Source: Lachnospiraceae bacterium
GTDB lineage: Bacteria > Bacillota > Clostridia > Lachnospirales > Lachnospiraceae
Direction: 5' to 3'
Assembly: GCA_024403585.1 (NCBI GenBank)
Contig: JAKSRN010000008.1
Location: 1-20,263, forward strand
Length of the DNA: 20,263 nucleotides
The notes beneath the pieces were generated by a model, which was given only the letters and a program-made list of their open reading frames with translations, was not told the DNA's origin and did not search any database. Within the stretch, counting starts at the first letter, position 1. The number at the start of each line of letters is the position of its first letter. The position numbers and the translations under genes are program-made. Positions 7,609-14,775 of this stretch are shown here, piece after piece.

Positions 7609-7725
7609 CGTAATCAGAGACAAGCCTTCCCTGATATCTCTGCTGTCAGATCAGAGAGGAAAGCAGATGCATTTGTCTTAATTTGAGAAATAATTAAAAA
7701 AATTAAAAAAATATTTAAAAACATG

Positions 7726-7754
7726 TTGACAGAACCGGGTATACGAGGTATTAT
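7726..7754 (+). promoter_or_regulatory. Strong promoter of tRNA-Gly with an A/T-rich UP region
   Basis: Consensus TTGACA at 7726-7731, 17-base spacer, TATTAT at 7749-7754; predicted start near 7761, about 29 bases before the tRNA. The 40 bases upstream (7685-7724) consist of repeated A-tracts, as expected for an UP element at a stable-RNA promoter. The stretch 7611-7684 between the pepF hairpin and this region shows nothing else. Confidence 0.85.
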
Positions 7755-7789
7755 GTACTTGTTGATGCGAACAACAAAAATTAATACAT

Positions 7790-7861
7790 GCGCGAGTGGC
7801 TCAGGGGTGGAGTACAACCTTGCCAAGGTTGGGGTCGCGGGTTCGAATCCCGTCTCGCGCT
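7790..7861 (+). tRNA. tRNA-Gly(GCC)
   Basis: Acceptor stem GCGCGAG (7790-7796) with CTCGCGC (7854-7860), D stem GCTC/GAGT, anticodon stem CAACC/GGTTG with loop TTGCCAA giving anticodon GCC at 7822-7824, and T arm GCGGG-TTCGAAT-CCCGT. The discriminator base is T, as in glycine tRNAs. The CCA end is not encoded. Confidence 0.97.
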
Positions 7862-7866
7862 TACTG

Positions 7867-7897
7867 AAAGCACCAGATCTTGTCTGGTGCTTTTTTT
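7867..7897 (+). terminator. Intrinsic terminator of tRNA-Gly
   Basis: AAAGCACCAGA (7867-7877) pairs with TCTGGTGCTTT (7883-7893) around a five-base loop, and the T-run continues to 7897. It begins six bases after the tRNA. Confidence 0.92.
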
Positions 7898-7936
7898 GCA
7901 CCAAGGTAATGAATCAAGTTTTGTGAGGGATTTAGC

Positions 7937-8188
7937 ATGAGTGATGTATTGATTCCATGTACCGGCTGTTATGATTGTGTGCCTTGTCCGGTAGGGATTG
8001 TGATTCCGGAAGTGTTTGCGATCTATAACCGCCTTCCGGCTAATGGATATGAGAATACGAAATTTCTGTATGACCGTTTGAATAAGAAGGCAGATGACTG
8101 TCTCAGGTGCGGACGCTGTGAGAAACTCTGCTCTCAGAAGATCGGGATCAGTTCCATGATGTTTGAAATCGCAGAAGAGATGGAATAG
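7937..8188 (+). CDS. Stand-alone two-[4Fe-4S] domain resembling the C-terminus of aldo/keto reductases
   Basis: This 83-residue protein has two cysteine clusters: CTGCYDCVPC with Cys8, 11, 14 and 17, and CLRCGRCEKLC with Cys55, 58, 61 and 65, enough for two [4Fe-4S] clusters. The text around them (C-P-x-G-I-x-I-P, then an F-A-x-Y-N segment, and C-x-x-C-G-x-C-E after a gap of about 40) is the pattern found at the C-terminus of Fe-S-bearing aldo/keto reductases, rather than the closely spaced clusters of ordinary bacterial ferredoxins. The reductase barrel is missing: upstream is a tRNA and its terminator. GAGGGA at 7925-7930 precedes ATG 7937. It may be a small electron carrier, or a decayed remnant that stayed open. 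It is followed by the promoter of tRNA-Phe; I see no promoter of its own. Confidence 0.8.
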   Translation: MSDVLIPCTGCYDCVPCPVGIVIPEVFAIYNRLPANGYENTKFLYDRLNKKADDCLRCGRCEKLCSQKIGISSMMFEIAEEME

Positions 8189-8230
8189 ACTTGAATTGAA
8201 AATATTATTTGAAAAACTTAGAAAATTAAG

Positions 8231-8259
8231 TTGCATTTTCGAAAACGGTGTGCTATTAT
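8231..8259 (+). promoter_or_regulatory. Promoter of tRNA-Phe
   Basis: Extended -10 TGC-TATTAT (hexamer 8254-8259) with a weak -35 TTGCAT at 8231-8236, spacer 17, and an A/T-rich region upstream. Predicted start near 8266, about ten bases before the tRNA. Confidence 0.7.
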
Positions 8260-8275
8260 AAGTGACGTCAAAGAT

Positions 8276-8348
<73 letters not shown>

Positions 8349-8365
8349 CTTTTTCTTTTTGCAGG

Positions 8366-8399
8366 AAGGTTTCGAATGAGGATTCGAAGCCTTTTTTTT
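8366..8399 (+). terminator. Intrinsic terminator of tRNA-Phe
   Basis: AAGGTTTCGAAT (8366-8377) pairs with ATTCGAAGCCTT (8382-8393), with one wobble and a GAGG loop, then a run of T to 8399. A T-rich stretch directly after the tRNA (8350-8360) precedes it. Confidence 0.9.
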
Positions 8400-8401
8400 C
8401 G

Positions 8402-8498
8402 CGAGTAACGATGAAGATGCATCATGTATGCATCTGAAGAGTACCGCGTACAATCTCGGAATACCGCTTAAGGCGGCTTCTGGTGATGCACGAGTAAC
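8402..8498 (+). other. Structured leader before the radical SAM gene
   Basis: The segment is bounded by direct repeats of CGAGTAAC at 8402-8409 and 8491-8498. Within it AGATGCAT (8415-8422) pairs with ATGCATCT (8428-8435), CCGC (8464-8467) with GCGG (8473-8476), and TGCATCA (8418-8424) can pair over a distance with TGATGCA (8484-8490), which excludes the first hairpin. No known riboswitch class is recognised and no convincing promoter is seen between the tRNA-Phe terminator and the gene. Confidence 0.4.
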
Positions 8499-8518
8499 TC
8501 TTTAGCAGGAGATGTGAT

Positions 8519-10321
8519 ATGAATATTGTTCTTATGGCTATGAATGCGAAATACATTCATTCCAATCTGGCAGTATATTCTCTGCAGTCCTATGCCGGGA
8601 AGCAGGGATCAGAGACAAAATTAAAAGAATTTACGATCAATCAGCAGGAGGATGAGATCCTTCGGGATCTGGTGAAAGAAAGACCGGATGTACTGGCTGT
8701 TTCCGTGTATATCTGGAACGTAGACCAGATCTGCAATCTGCTGACAGATTTTCATAAAGTCCTTCCAAAAACAGAGATCTGGCTGGGAGGTCCTGAGGTT
8801 TCTTACCGGGCAGCGGAATTTCTGGAGGAATACCCTTTTGTCAAAGGTATCTTAAGAGGAGAAGGTGAGAAGACATTCGCAGAGTTGTGCCGCTGCTGGA
8901 AGAAAGATCCAGAAAAGACCAGAACAGAAAAAGGTGACAGAGCAGATGATGACTATTCTTGTATCAGAGGAATCAGTTACAGAGACCAGCAGGGAGTGAT
9001 CCGTGAGAACCCTGATCAGCTGCCGCTTTCCATGGATGAGCTTGTTTTTCCTTATGAGGATCTGGATCGTTTGGCTCACAGGATCCTCTATTATGAAACA
9101 AGCAGAGGATGTCCTTTCCGCTGTAGTTACTGTCTGTCCTCCGTTGAGAAGACCCTGCGTTTCAGAAGCTGGGAGCTGGTACAGCGGGAATTACAGTTTT
9201 TCCTGGATCACAAGGTTCCCCAGGTGAAATTCATCGATCGTACCTTTAACTGTAAAAAAGAACATACCATGCAGATCTGGGAATACTTAAGGGATCATGA
9301 TAATGGTATTACCAACTTTCATTTTGAGATCGGTGCAGATCTTCTGGATGAGGAAGAGATCCGTCTGCTGTCGGGCCTTAGACCGGGCTTCTTTCAGCTG
9401 GAGATCGGCGTACAGACAACCTGCCCGGAAACGCTGAAAGAGATCAGGAGAATGGCAGATTTTTCCGTCCTTTCCGGTAATGTGAAAGCGGTTATGGCTG
9501 CCGGCAATGTACATCAGCATCTGGATCTGATCGCCGGACTTCCCTTTGAAGGTTATGAGCGCTTTAAGACATCCTTTAATGATGTATATGCCCTTCGTCC
9601 GGAACAGCTGCAGCTGGGATTCCTGAAGGTGCTGCGTGGCTCCTATATGTATGAGATGGCTGAGGAGTACGGAATCGTCTGGAAGAAAAAACAGCCTTAC
9701 GAGGTGCTTGCCACCAGATGGCTGTCCTATCAGGAGATCCTGGATCTGAAGCTGGTGGAGGAGATGGTGGAAGTCTACTACAACAGTGGTCAGTTCAGTA
9801 ATACTGTCCGGGAGATGGAAGAGCTGTTTCCGGATGCATTTTCCCTGTATGAGAGCCTGGGGAAATTCTATGAGGCAAAAGGATATCTGCAGATGAGTCA
9901 TACCCGTTTCAGACGATATGAGATCCTGAGAGAATATCTGCAGGAAAGGGGCGTGGAGGAAAAAGAGGAGTTACGCTTCCGTAATGCTATGATCTGTGAC
10001 CTTTATCTCAGAGAAAACTGTAAGAGCAGGCCGGTATGGGCTGAGGACTTGAGCAGATGGAAAGACCGGAACAGAGCATTTTTCCAGAAAGAGGCAGAGG
10101 AGCATCGCTTCCTTCCGGATTATGATCGCTATGACTGGAAGCAGATCCGGTCTATGACACATCTGGAGCTGCTTCGGGATCCTGCTTCTTCAGATGGACA
10201 TGAAAAATACACTGTGTTATTATTTGACTATAAAACCCGTAATCCACTGGATGCGTCTGCAAGGATCATGGATGTTACAGATGCATTCTTTTATATAGGA
10301 GGTTATGATGAACAAGCATGA
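8519..10321 (+). CDS. B12-binding-type radical SAM protein with DUF4080 C-terminus
   Basis: A 600-residue radical S-adenosylmethionine enzyme of unknown reaction. An N-terminal Rossmann-like region of the B12-binding type (about residues 1-140, with the family opening MNAKYIHSNLAVYSL) precedes the radical SAM core, whose [4Fe-4S] motif CPFRCSYC has its cysteines at 198, 202 and 205. LDLIAGLPFEGYERF is a core signature. The C-terminal third (about 415-590) corresponds to DUF4080. I do not see the DxHxxG motif that ligates cobalt, so cobalamin binding is doubtful. ATG 8519 has AGGAG eight bases upstream. It overlaps the next small gene by 14 bases and starts a tight run with the VanW and trmL genes; the substrate cannot be told. 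Confidence 0.9.
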   Translation: MNIVLMAMNAKYIHSNLAVYSLQSYAGKQGSETKLKEFTINQQEDEILRDLVKERPDVLAVSVYIWNVDQICNLLTDFHKVLPKTEIWLGGPEVSYRAAEFLEEYPFVKGILRGEGEKTFAELCRCWKKDPEKTRTEKGDRADDDYSCIRGISYRDQQGVIRENPDQLPLSMDELVFPYEDLDRLAHRILYYETSRGCPFRCSYCLSSVEKTLRFRSWELVQRELQFFLDHKVPQVKFIDRTFNCKKEHTMQIWEYLRDHDNGITNFHFEIGADLLDEEEIRLLSGLRPGFFQLEIGVQTTCPETLKEIRRMADFSVLSGNVKAVMAAGNVHQHLDLIAGLPFEGYERFKTSFNDVYALRPEQLQLGFLKVLRGSYMYEMAEEYGIVWKKKQPYEVLATRWLSYQEILDLKLVEEMVEVYYNSGQFSNTVREMEELFPDAFSLYESLGKFYEAKGYLQMSHTRFRRYEILREYLQERGVEEKEELRFRNAMICDLYLRENCKSRPVWAEDLSRWKDRNRAFFQKEAEEHRFLPDYDRYDWKQIRSMTHLELLRDPASSDGHEKYTVLLFDYKTRNPLDASARIMDVTDAFFYIGGYDEQA

Positions 10322-10409
10322 GAAGAGAAAAAGAATTTTTGCGGCGGTGATCGCAATTGTTCTTGTTTTTATGATGGTTGTACCAATGCTTATGAGTGCA
10401 ATGATGTAA
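10308..10409 (+). CDS. 33-residue single-span membrane peptide
   Basis: AGGAGG at 10297-10302 is a full Shine-Dalgarno five bases before ATG 10308 (another ATG at 10305 is too close), and the frame runs to TAA at 10407-10409. The peptide has a basic N-terminus (MNKHEKRKR) and then one hydrophobic helix rich in Val, Met, Ala and Ile to the end, with a single Pro, so it should sit in the membrane with its N-terminus inside. Its start overlaps the end of the radical SAM gene by 14 bases and the VanW gene follows within ten bases, which points to coupled translation in one mRNA. I cannot name a family. It is too short for usual gene callers. Confidence 0.72.
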   Translation: MNKHEKRKRIFAAVIAIVLVFMMVVPMLMSAMM

Positions 10410-10419
10410 GCGAGGTTTC

Positions 10420-12075
10420 ATGGGAAAGGAGTTCTTGTTGGAAGTGATGCGGAAAACAGGAAATAAACAGAAAAGTAATATATTCCGTCGCTTTGGGGTC
10501 ATAAGTGCGGTAACTCTGCTGTTACTGACCGCAGGCTGCGGAAAGAAGGAAGAGGAACTGCCGGAAGGTCCGGAGACTGCGAAGCAGGGAGTCTGGATCG
10601 ATAACTATGATGTATCAGGGATGACCTATGAGCAGATTACGGAGGTAATTGATCAGGATATGGCAGAGAGATCTGGGGAAAAGATCTATCTGAGTGCCAA
10701 CGGAATGGCTGTGGCTGTAACTGCCGGAGAGTTGGGACTGCACTGTACAGATCCAAATCTTGCGATGAAGGCATTGAATTTCGGGAAAGATGGTTCCATG
10801 ATCCAGCAGTTTAAAGGTGATTCTTATATTGCAAAGAATGGTTCCTATATTCTGGATCTTCCTTATGCTGTTACAGAGGAAAATGTCCGCGCTGTGATCC
10901 AGGAGAAGACACCTGCCCTTAGTGAAGGAAGCGGTGGCTCTACATTGATTCATAATGATGACGGCAGTTTTACTGTGATTCCGGGAGAAAAGGGAAAGAC
11001 AGTTGAACTGGAGTCTTCGGTGGCCAAAGTTGTAGACTATATGGATCATGAGTGGACCGGCGGTGTGGGAAGTGCTTCATTGAATGGGATTGAAGATGAT
11101 ATTTCTGCCGAAGTGGAAGCCCTTGAGATGGTGCAGGATTGTCTTGGCAGCTATACCACCCATTATGAAACTTCAGAGGTGGAGAGAAGCCACAATATCG
11201 AATTCGGTACTTCTAAACTCAATGGTATAATCCTCTATCCGGGACAGTCTATATCTGTCTGCACTATGCTGGAACCATTTACTGCGGAAGAAGGTTATCA
11301 GCCGGCCCATGCCTATGAGCAGGGAAGTATTATCGACAGTATCGGCGGAGGTGTCTGCCAGATTTCTTCCACTCTTTATAATGCGGTTCTGAGAGCGGAA
11401 CTGCAGGTGGATGAAAGAGCACCACATTCCATGATGGTTGGCTATATTGAGCCGTCTCTGGATGCTGCAATTGCGGAGAACACTAAGGATCTTGTATTTA
11501 CCAACAATACCGACGCCCCAATCCTGATCGAGGGTACTGCTGCATATGGTGATGTAACCTTTTTCATCTACGGTCATGAGACCAGAGATCCGGGAAGAAC
11601 CCTGACTTTTGAATCTGCAATCCTCGAGAAGCAGGATTTTACCTACGAATTTGAACTGGATCCGGGAGAGGATGTGGGTGCTTATGATATCAGTTCTCCT
11701 AGAGACGGACTGAAGGCTGAGGGTTACAAGAATGTATACCAGAACGGAGAACTGATCAGCAGAGAGCTGATCTCCAAGACTGAATATCGAATGTCACCTC
11801 AGATCTATACCATTGGAATCAGGGGAGCAACAGATTCGGAGATTCAGCTATTGAGTGAGGCTGCTGCAACAGGTGATAAAGATGTGGTATTTTCTGCGAT
11901 TGGTGTAATGGTATACAATCACCCGAATGCAAAGACGGAGAAGCAGAAAAAAGAAGAAGAGAAGAAGAAACAGGAAAACGGTGAAAACCCTGCAGAAGCA
12001 GCTCCGGCAGCAGAAGCGGCTCCGGCGGCAGAAACAGCCCCAGCTCCAGCAGAGGCAGCACCGGCTGGAAATTAA
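10420..12075 (+). CDS. VanW-domain lipoprotein with Ala/Pro-rich tail
   Basis: A 551-residue exported protein. The N-terminus has Arg/Lys, a hydrophobic stretch and a lipobox LTAGC with the acylated Cys at 40, followed by an acidic linker. Residues about 60-230 resemble the peptidoglycan-binding domain found before VanW in YoaR-like proteins; the VanW domain follows, with its hallmark GGVCQISSTLYNAVLRA (Cys313). The reaction of VanW domains is not established. The C-terminus is low complexity: Lys/Glu-rich and then repeats of Ala-Pro-Ala-Glu, as in wall-spanning tails. The start is uncertain: ATG 10420 has only a weak GAGG, whereas AAAGGAG at 10425-10431 fits an in-frame TTG at 10438 and would give a shorter, more usual signal peptide. 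trmL starts four bases after its stop. Confidence 0.87.
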   Translation: MGKEFLLEVMRKTGNKQKSNIFRRFGVISAVTLLLLTAGCGKKEEELPEGPETAKQGVWIDNYDVSGMTYEQITEVIDQDMAERSGEKIYLSANGMAVAVTAGELGLHCTDPNLAMKALNFGKDGSMIQQFKGDSYIAKNGSYILDLPYAVTEENVRAVIQEKTPALSEGSGGSTLIHNDDGSFTVIPGEKGKTVELESSVAKVVDYMDHEWTGGVGSASLNGIEDDISAEVEALEMVQDCLGSYTTHYETSEVERSHNIEFGTSKLNGIILYPGQSISVCTMLEPFTAEEGYQPAHAYEQGSIIDSIGGGVCQISSTLYNAVLRAELQVDERAPHSMMVGYIEPSLDAAIAENTKDLVFTNNTDAPILIEGTAAYGDVTFFIYGHETRDPGRTLTFESAILEKQDFTYEFELDPGEDVGAYDISSPRDGLKAEGYKNVYQNGELISRELISKTEYRMSPQIYTIGIRGATDSEIQLLSEAAATGDKDVVFSAIGVMVYNHPNAKTEKQKKEEEKKKQENGENPAEAAPAAEAAPAAETAPAPAEAAPAGN

Positions 12076-12079
12076 TATT

Positions 12080-12580
12080 ATGGCACATTTCAATATCGTA
12101 TTATTAGAACCGGAAATACCGGCAAATACCGGAAACATCGGCAGAACCTGCGTGGCAGCAGGTGCCAGTCTCCATCTGATCGAGCCTTTAGGTTTCAGCA
12201 TCAATGAAAAACAGCTGAAAAGAGCCGGAATGGACTACTGGAATAAGCTGGATGTAAAAACCTATATCAATTATGAGGATTTTCTGAATAAGAATCCGGG
12301 TGCGAAAATCTATTTTGCAACAACAAAAGCGCCGAAGATGTATACAGAGGCAGCCTTTGAGGAAGACTGTTTTATCATGTTCGGCAAGGAAAGTGCAGGC
12401 ATTCCGGAAAAGATCCTGTATGACAATCAGGATACCTGTATCAGGATTCCCATGCTGGAAGAGATCCGTTCCCTGAATCTTGGCAATTCGGCTGCTATTG
12501 TCCTCTATGAGGCTTTGAGACAGCATGGATTTGATCATATGCAGGGAGAGGGAAGTTTAAGAGAATATACCTGGAGATAA
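12080..12580 (+). CDS. trmL: tRNA (cytidine/uridine-34 2'-O)-methyltransferase TrmL
   Basis: A 166-residue SPOUT-class methyltransferase that methylates the ribose at the wobble position of certain leucine tRNAs using SAM. The family signatures are all present: LLEPEIPANTGNIGRTCVAAG at the N-terminus, IMFGKESAGIP, and the knot-forming IPMLEEIRSLNLGNSAAIVL. Length matches E. coli TrmL (157). ATG 12080 fits homologue N-termini; the frame is open further upstream but that lies inside the VanW gene. The ribosome site is weak (GGAA), so translation may be coupled to the preceding gene, four bases away. Confidence 0.96.
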   Translation: MAHFNIVLLEPEIPANTGNIGRTCVAAGASLHLIEPLGFSINEKQLKRAGMDYWNKLDVKTYINYEDFLNKNPGAKIYFATTKAPKMYTEAAFEEDCFIMFGKESAGIPEKILYDNQDTCIRIPMLEEIRSLNLGNSAAIVLYEALRQHGFDHMQGEGSLREYTWR

Positions 12581-12640
12581 AAAGAAGGGAGTATGAAAAA
12601 ATGAGAAATCATTTTTTCATACTCCCTTTTTCTTTTTTTA
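12581..12640. terminator. Strong bidirectional terminator between trmL and the kinase gene
   Basis: GGGAGTATGAAAAAATGA (12587-12604) pairs perfectly over 18 bp with TCATTTTTTCATACTCCC (12609-12626) around a GAAA loop. On the + strand it is followed by a long T-rich run; on the - strand it ends in TTCTTTTT. It serves both converging units. Confidence 0.95.
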
Positions 12641-12649
12641 CACGCGTCC

Positions 12650-14056
12650 TCATTTTGCAATGTTTAAGGAAAAGATAAATTCTGTTCCTGCACCTTCAGT
12701 ACTGATTACATCAATCTTCTGACCATGGGCCGCAATGATCTCTTTTACAATAGAAAGACCAAGACCTGTGCCCCGTTTGTCTTTGCCACGGGAGGCGTCA
12801 ATCTTATAGAAACGATCCCAGATCTTATTCAGAGAATCCCTTGGGATGCCGGTTCCGTGGTCTTTTACGGAAATATAGATCTTTCCGTGACGCACGGTGG
12901 TTTCAATGATGATAGAAGAATTCTGCGGGCTGAACTTGATGGCATTGTCCAGCAGATTATAGAGAACCTGCTGAATTCGGCCTACATCTGCGGATACCAT
13001 CATGGTATCTTCTGTAAGCAGCAGCTCCAGCTGGATTTTCTTGGTGGTACAGGTGCCCTCAAAGGTCGCAGCAGTATCTTTGATCATCTGATTGATATCA
13101 AATTTTGTGATGTTCAGCATAAAGCCCTTGTTATCCAGGTTGTTGAGCGTCAGCATCTCCTGGGTAAGCTTGTTCAGGCGTTCCGTTTCGTTAAGAACGA
13201 TCCGGAGATAACGCTCCTGCATCTCTACAGGGATCGTACCATCCAGCATTGCCTCGATATAGCCCTTGATGGAAGTCAGAGGTGAGCGGAAGTCATGGGA
13301 TACATTGGCGATAAATTTTCGCTGGTATTCGCCCGTCTTTTCCAGCTCGGATGACATATAGTTCAAAGTATTGGCCAGATAGCCCAGCTCATCATTGTTG
13401 CCTACCGGAATCCGATAGGCAAGGTTGCCGGAGGCATATTCCTTGGCACCAAGCGTGATGCGTTTCAGCGGTTTTACGATATTCTGCATTAATACCAGAA
13501 GGATCACCGCAAAGAAGAAAAAGATGATCAGCTCATTCTTGTAGAAGGCAGACAAAGTCTGTTCTCTTTGCCGGATGATTCCGTTATAGGGATAGTGGAT
13601 CGCAATATAACCTCTGAGGTTCAGATTGTAATTGATCGGAACCATGACAGAGAGGGTTTCGTTGCTGAAATATCCGAAAAAGTCTCCTACAGAATAATAA
13701 GAGTTACCCAGATGGATGGGATCGAAGTTCTCCAGTGTTTCCGACTGGTCATTCATGGACCTGTCTGTGTTCAGAAGAATGGTTCCGGAAGGATTCAATA
13801 CCCAGATGTCCACCCCTTCTATTGAAGAGAGCGTTTTCAGATTATCGTAGAGATCTGACAGACTGGCTCCGTTTTTGTAGTAGTTTGCAGCCTGATGGGC
13901 TGCGATTGAGGAAGCCATGTTGTAGATCCTCGTGCTTTCATTTTTCAGGATCATTCTCTCTGCAAGAAAGGAACCTGCAGTGGAGGTGAAAAGAAACGTT
14001 ATGAGGATCATCAGCAGAAAACTAATGATGAACTTCAGAGATAAGAGTCGTTTCAT
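12650..14056 (-). CDS. Sensor histidine kinase (HAMP, HisKA, HATPase)
   Basis: A 468-residue membrane sensor kinase. Two membrane helices (about 8-31 and 175-194) flank an outside sensor region of about 140 residues that looks like a Cache/PAS-like fold. A HAMP domain (about 192-245) leads to the HisKA domain with the phospho-acceptor His254 in NVSHDFRSPLTSIKGY, then the ATPase domain with N-box LLDNAIKFS, DHGTGIP and RGTGLGLSIV. The start overlaps the stop of the response regulator by four bases (ATGA), so the two are translationally coupled and surely form a pair. The stimulus is unknown; the architecture is that of PhoR/ResE-type kinases. Confidence 0.94.
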   Translation of the reverse strand: MKRLLSLKFIISFLLMILITFLFTSTAGSFLAERMILKNESTRIYNMASSIAAHQAANYYKNGASLSDLYDNLKTLSSIEGVDIWVLNPSGTILLNTDRSMNDQSETLENFDPIHLGNSYYSVGDFFGYFSNETLSVMVPINYNLNLRGYIAIHYPYNGIIRQREQTLSAFYKNELIIFFFFAVILLVLMQNIVKPLKRITLGAKEYASGNLAYRIPVGNNDELGYLANTLNYMSSELEKTGEYQRKFIANVSHDFRSPLTSIKGYIEAMLDGTIPVEMQERYLRIVLNETERLNKLTQEMLTLNNLDNKGFMLNITKFDINQMIKDTAATFEGTCTTKKIQLELLLTEDTMMVSADVGRIQQVLYNLLDNAIKFSPQNSSIIIETTVRHGKIYISVKDHGTGIPRDSLNKIWDRFYKIDASRGKDKRGTGLGLSIVKEIIAAHGQKIDVISTEGAGTEFIFSLNIAK

Positions 14057-14748
14057 GAATTCTTGACCTCGAATTTATAGCCGATTCCCCATACGGTACT
14101 GATGGACCAGTTTGCATGATCCCGGATCTTTTCACGGAGACGTTTAATATGAACGTCCACAGTTCGGGTATCACCGATATATTCATAGCCCCAGATGTGA
14201 TCCAGCAGCTGTTCTCTTGTAAATACCTGATTAGGTGAGGCTGCCAGGAAGTAGAGAAGCTCCAGTTCCTTTGGCGGCATGTCGATGGTCTGGCCCTTGT
14301 ACACAACAGAGTAGTTGGTAAGGTTTACAGTCAGATCCTGGTATTCCACAAACTTGCTTCCTGAAGGAGCAGCAGCCACCGGCTGGAAGCGGCGCAGAAC
14401 TGCTTTTACGCGTGCTACCAGTTCCTTGGAATCAAAAGGCTTGATCACATAGTCATCTGCACCCAGCTCCAGGCCCAGTACCTTGTCAAATACTTCTCCT
14501 TTTGCGGAGAGCATGATGATCGGAACATTGGACTTTTGACGGATCTCACGGCAGACCTGATAACCGTCGATTCCCGGGAGCATCAGATCCAGCAGGATCA
14601 GGTTCGGCTGGAAAGAGGAAAATGCAGTCAGCGCTGCCTCTCCATCGTTCACGATCATACATTCAAAGCATTCTTTGGTGAGATACAGGAAGATCAGTTC
14701 TGCAATGTTATTATCGTCATCTACAATCAATATTTTCTGTTTTGCCAT
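14053..14748 (-). CDS. OmpR/PhoB-family response regulator
   Basis: A 231-residue transcription regulator. The receiver domain has the acidic pocket D10-D12, phospho-acceptor Asp54 in LILLDLMLPG, the conserved Ser/Lys of MLSAKG and KPFD, and the C-terminal winged-helix DNA-binding domain with MPPKELELLYFLA and DTRTVDVHIKRLREKI. AGGAG precedes its ATG by about ten bases on the - strand. It lies 27 bases after mutS2 and overlaps the kinase, so the three genes are probably one transcript. No match to a specific regulon can be made from sequence alone. Confidence 0.95.
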   Translation of the reverse strand: MAKQKILIVDDDNNIAELIFLYLTKECFECMIVNDGEAALTAFSSFQPNLILLDLMLPGIDGYQVCREIRQKSNVPIIMLSAKGEVFDKVLGLELGADDYVIKPFDSKELVARVKAVLRRFQPVAAAPSGSKFVEYQDLTVNLTNYSVVYKGQTIDMPPKELELLYFLAASPNQVFTREQLLDHIWGYEYIGDTRTVDVHIKRLREKIRDHANWSISTVWGIGYKFEVKNS

Positions 14749-14775
14749 TGTTTATTCTCCTGTCAGTTTTCCGGA

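Noticed and set aside
10420..12075. VanW gene as a vancomycin-resistance gene
   Set aside because: VanW domains are common in Clostridia outside resistance clusters; no vanA, vanB, vanH or vanX-like gene is nearby.
12650..14748. Assigning the two-component pair to PhoPR, ResDE or VanRS
   Set aside because: Domain layout is generic and the target genes are not in view, so a specific name would be a guess.
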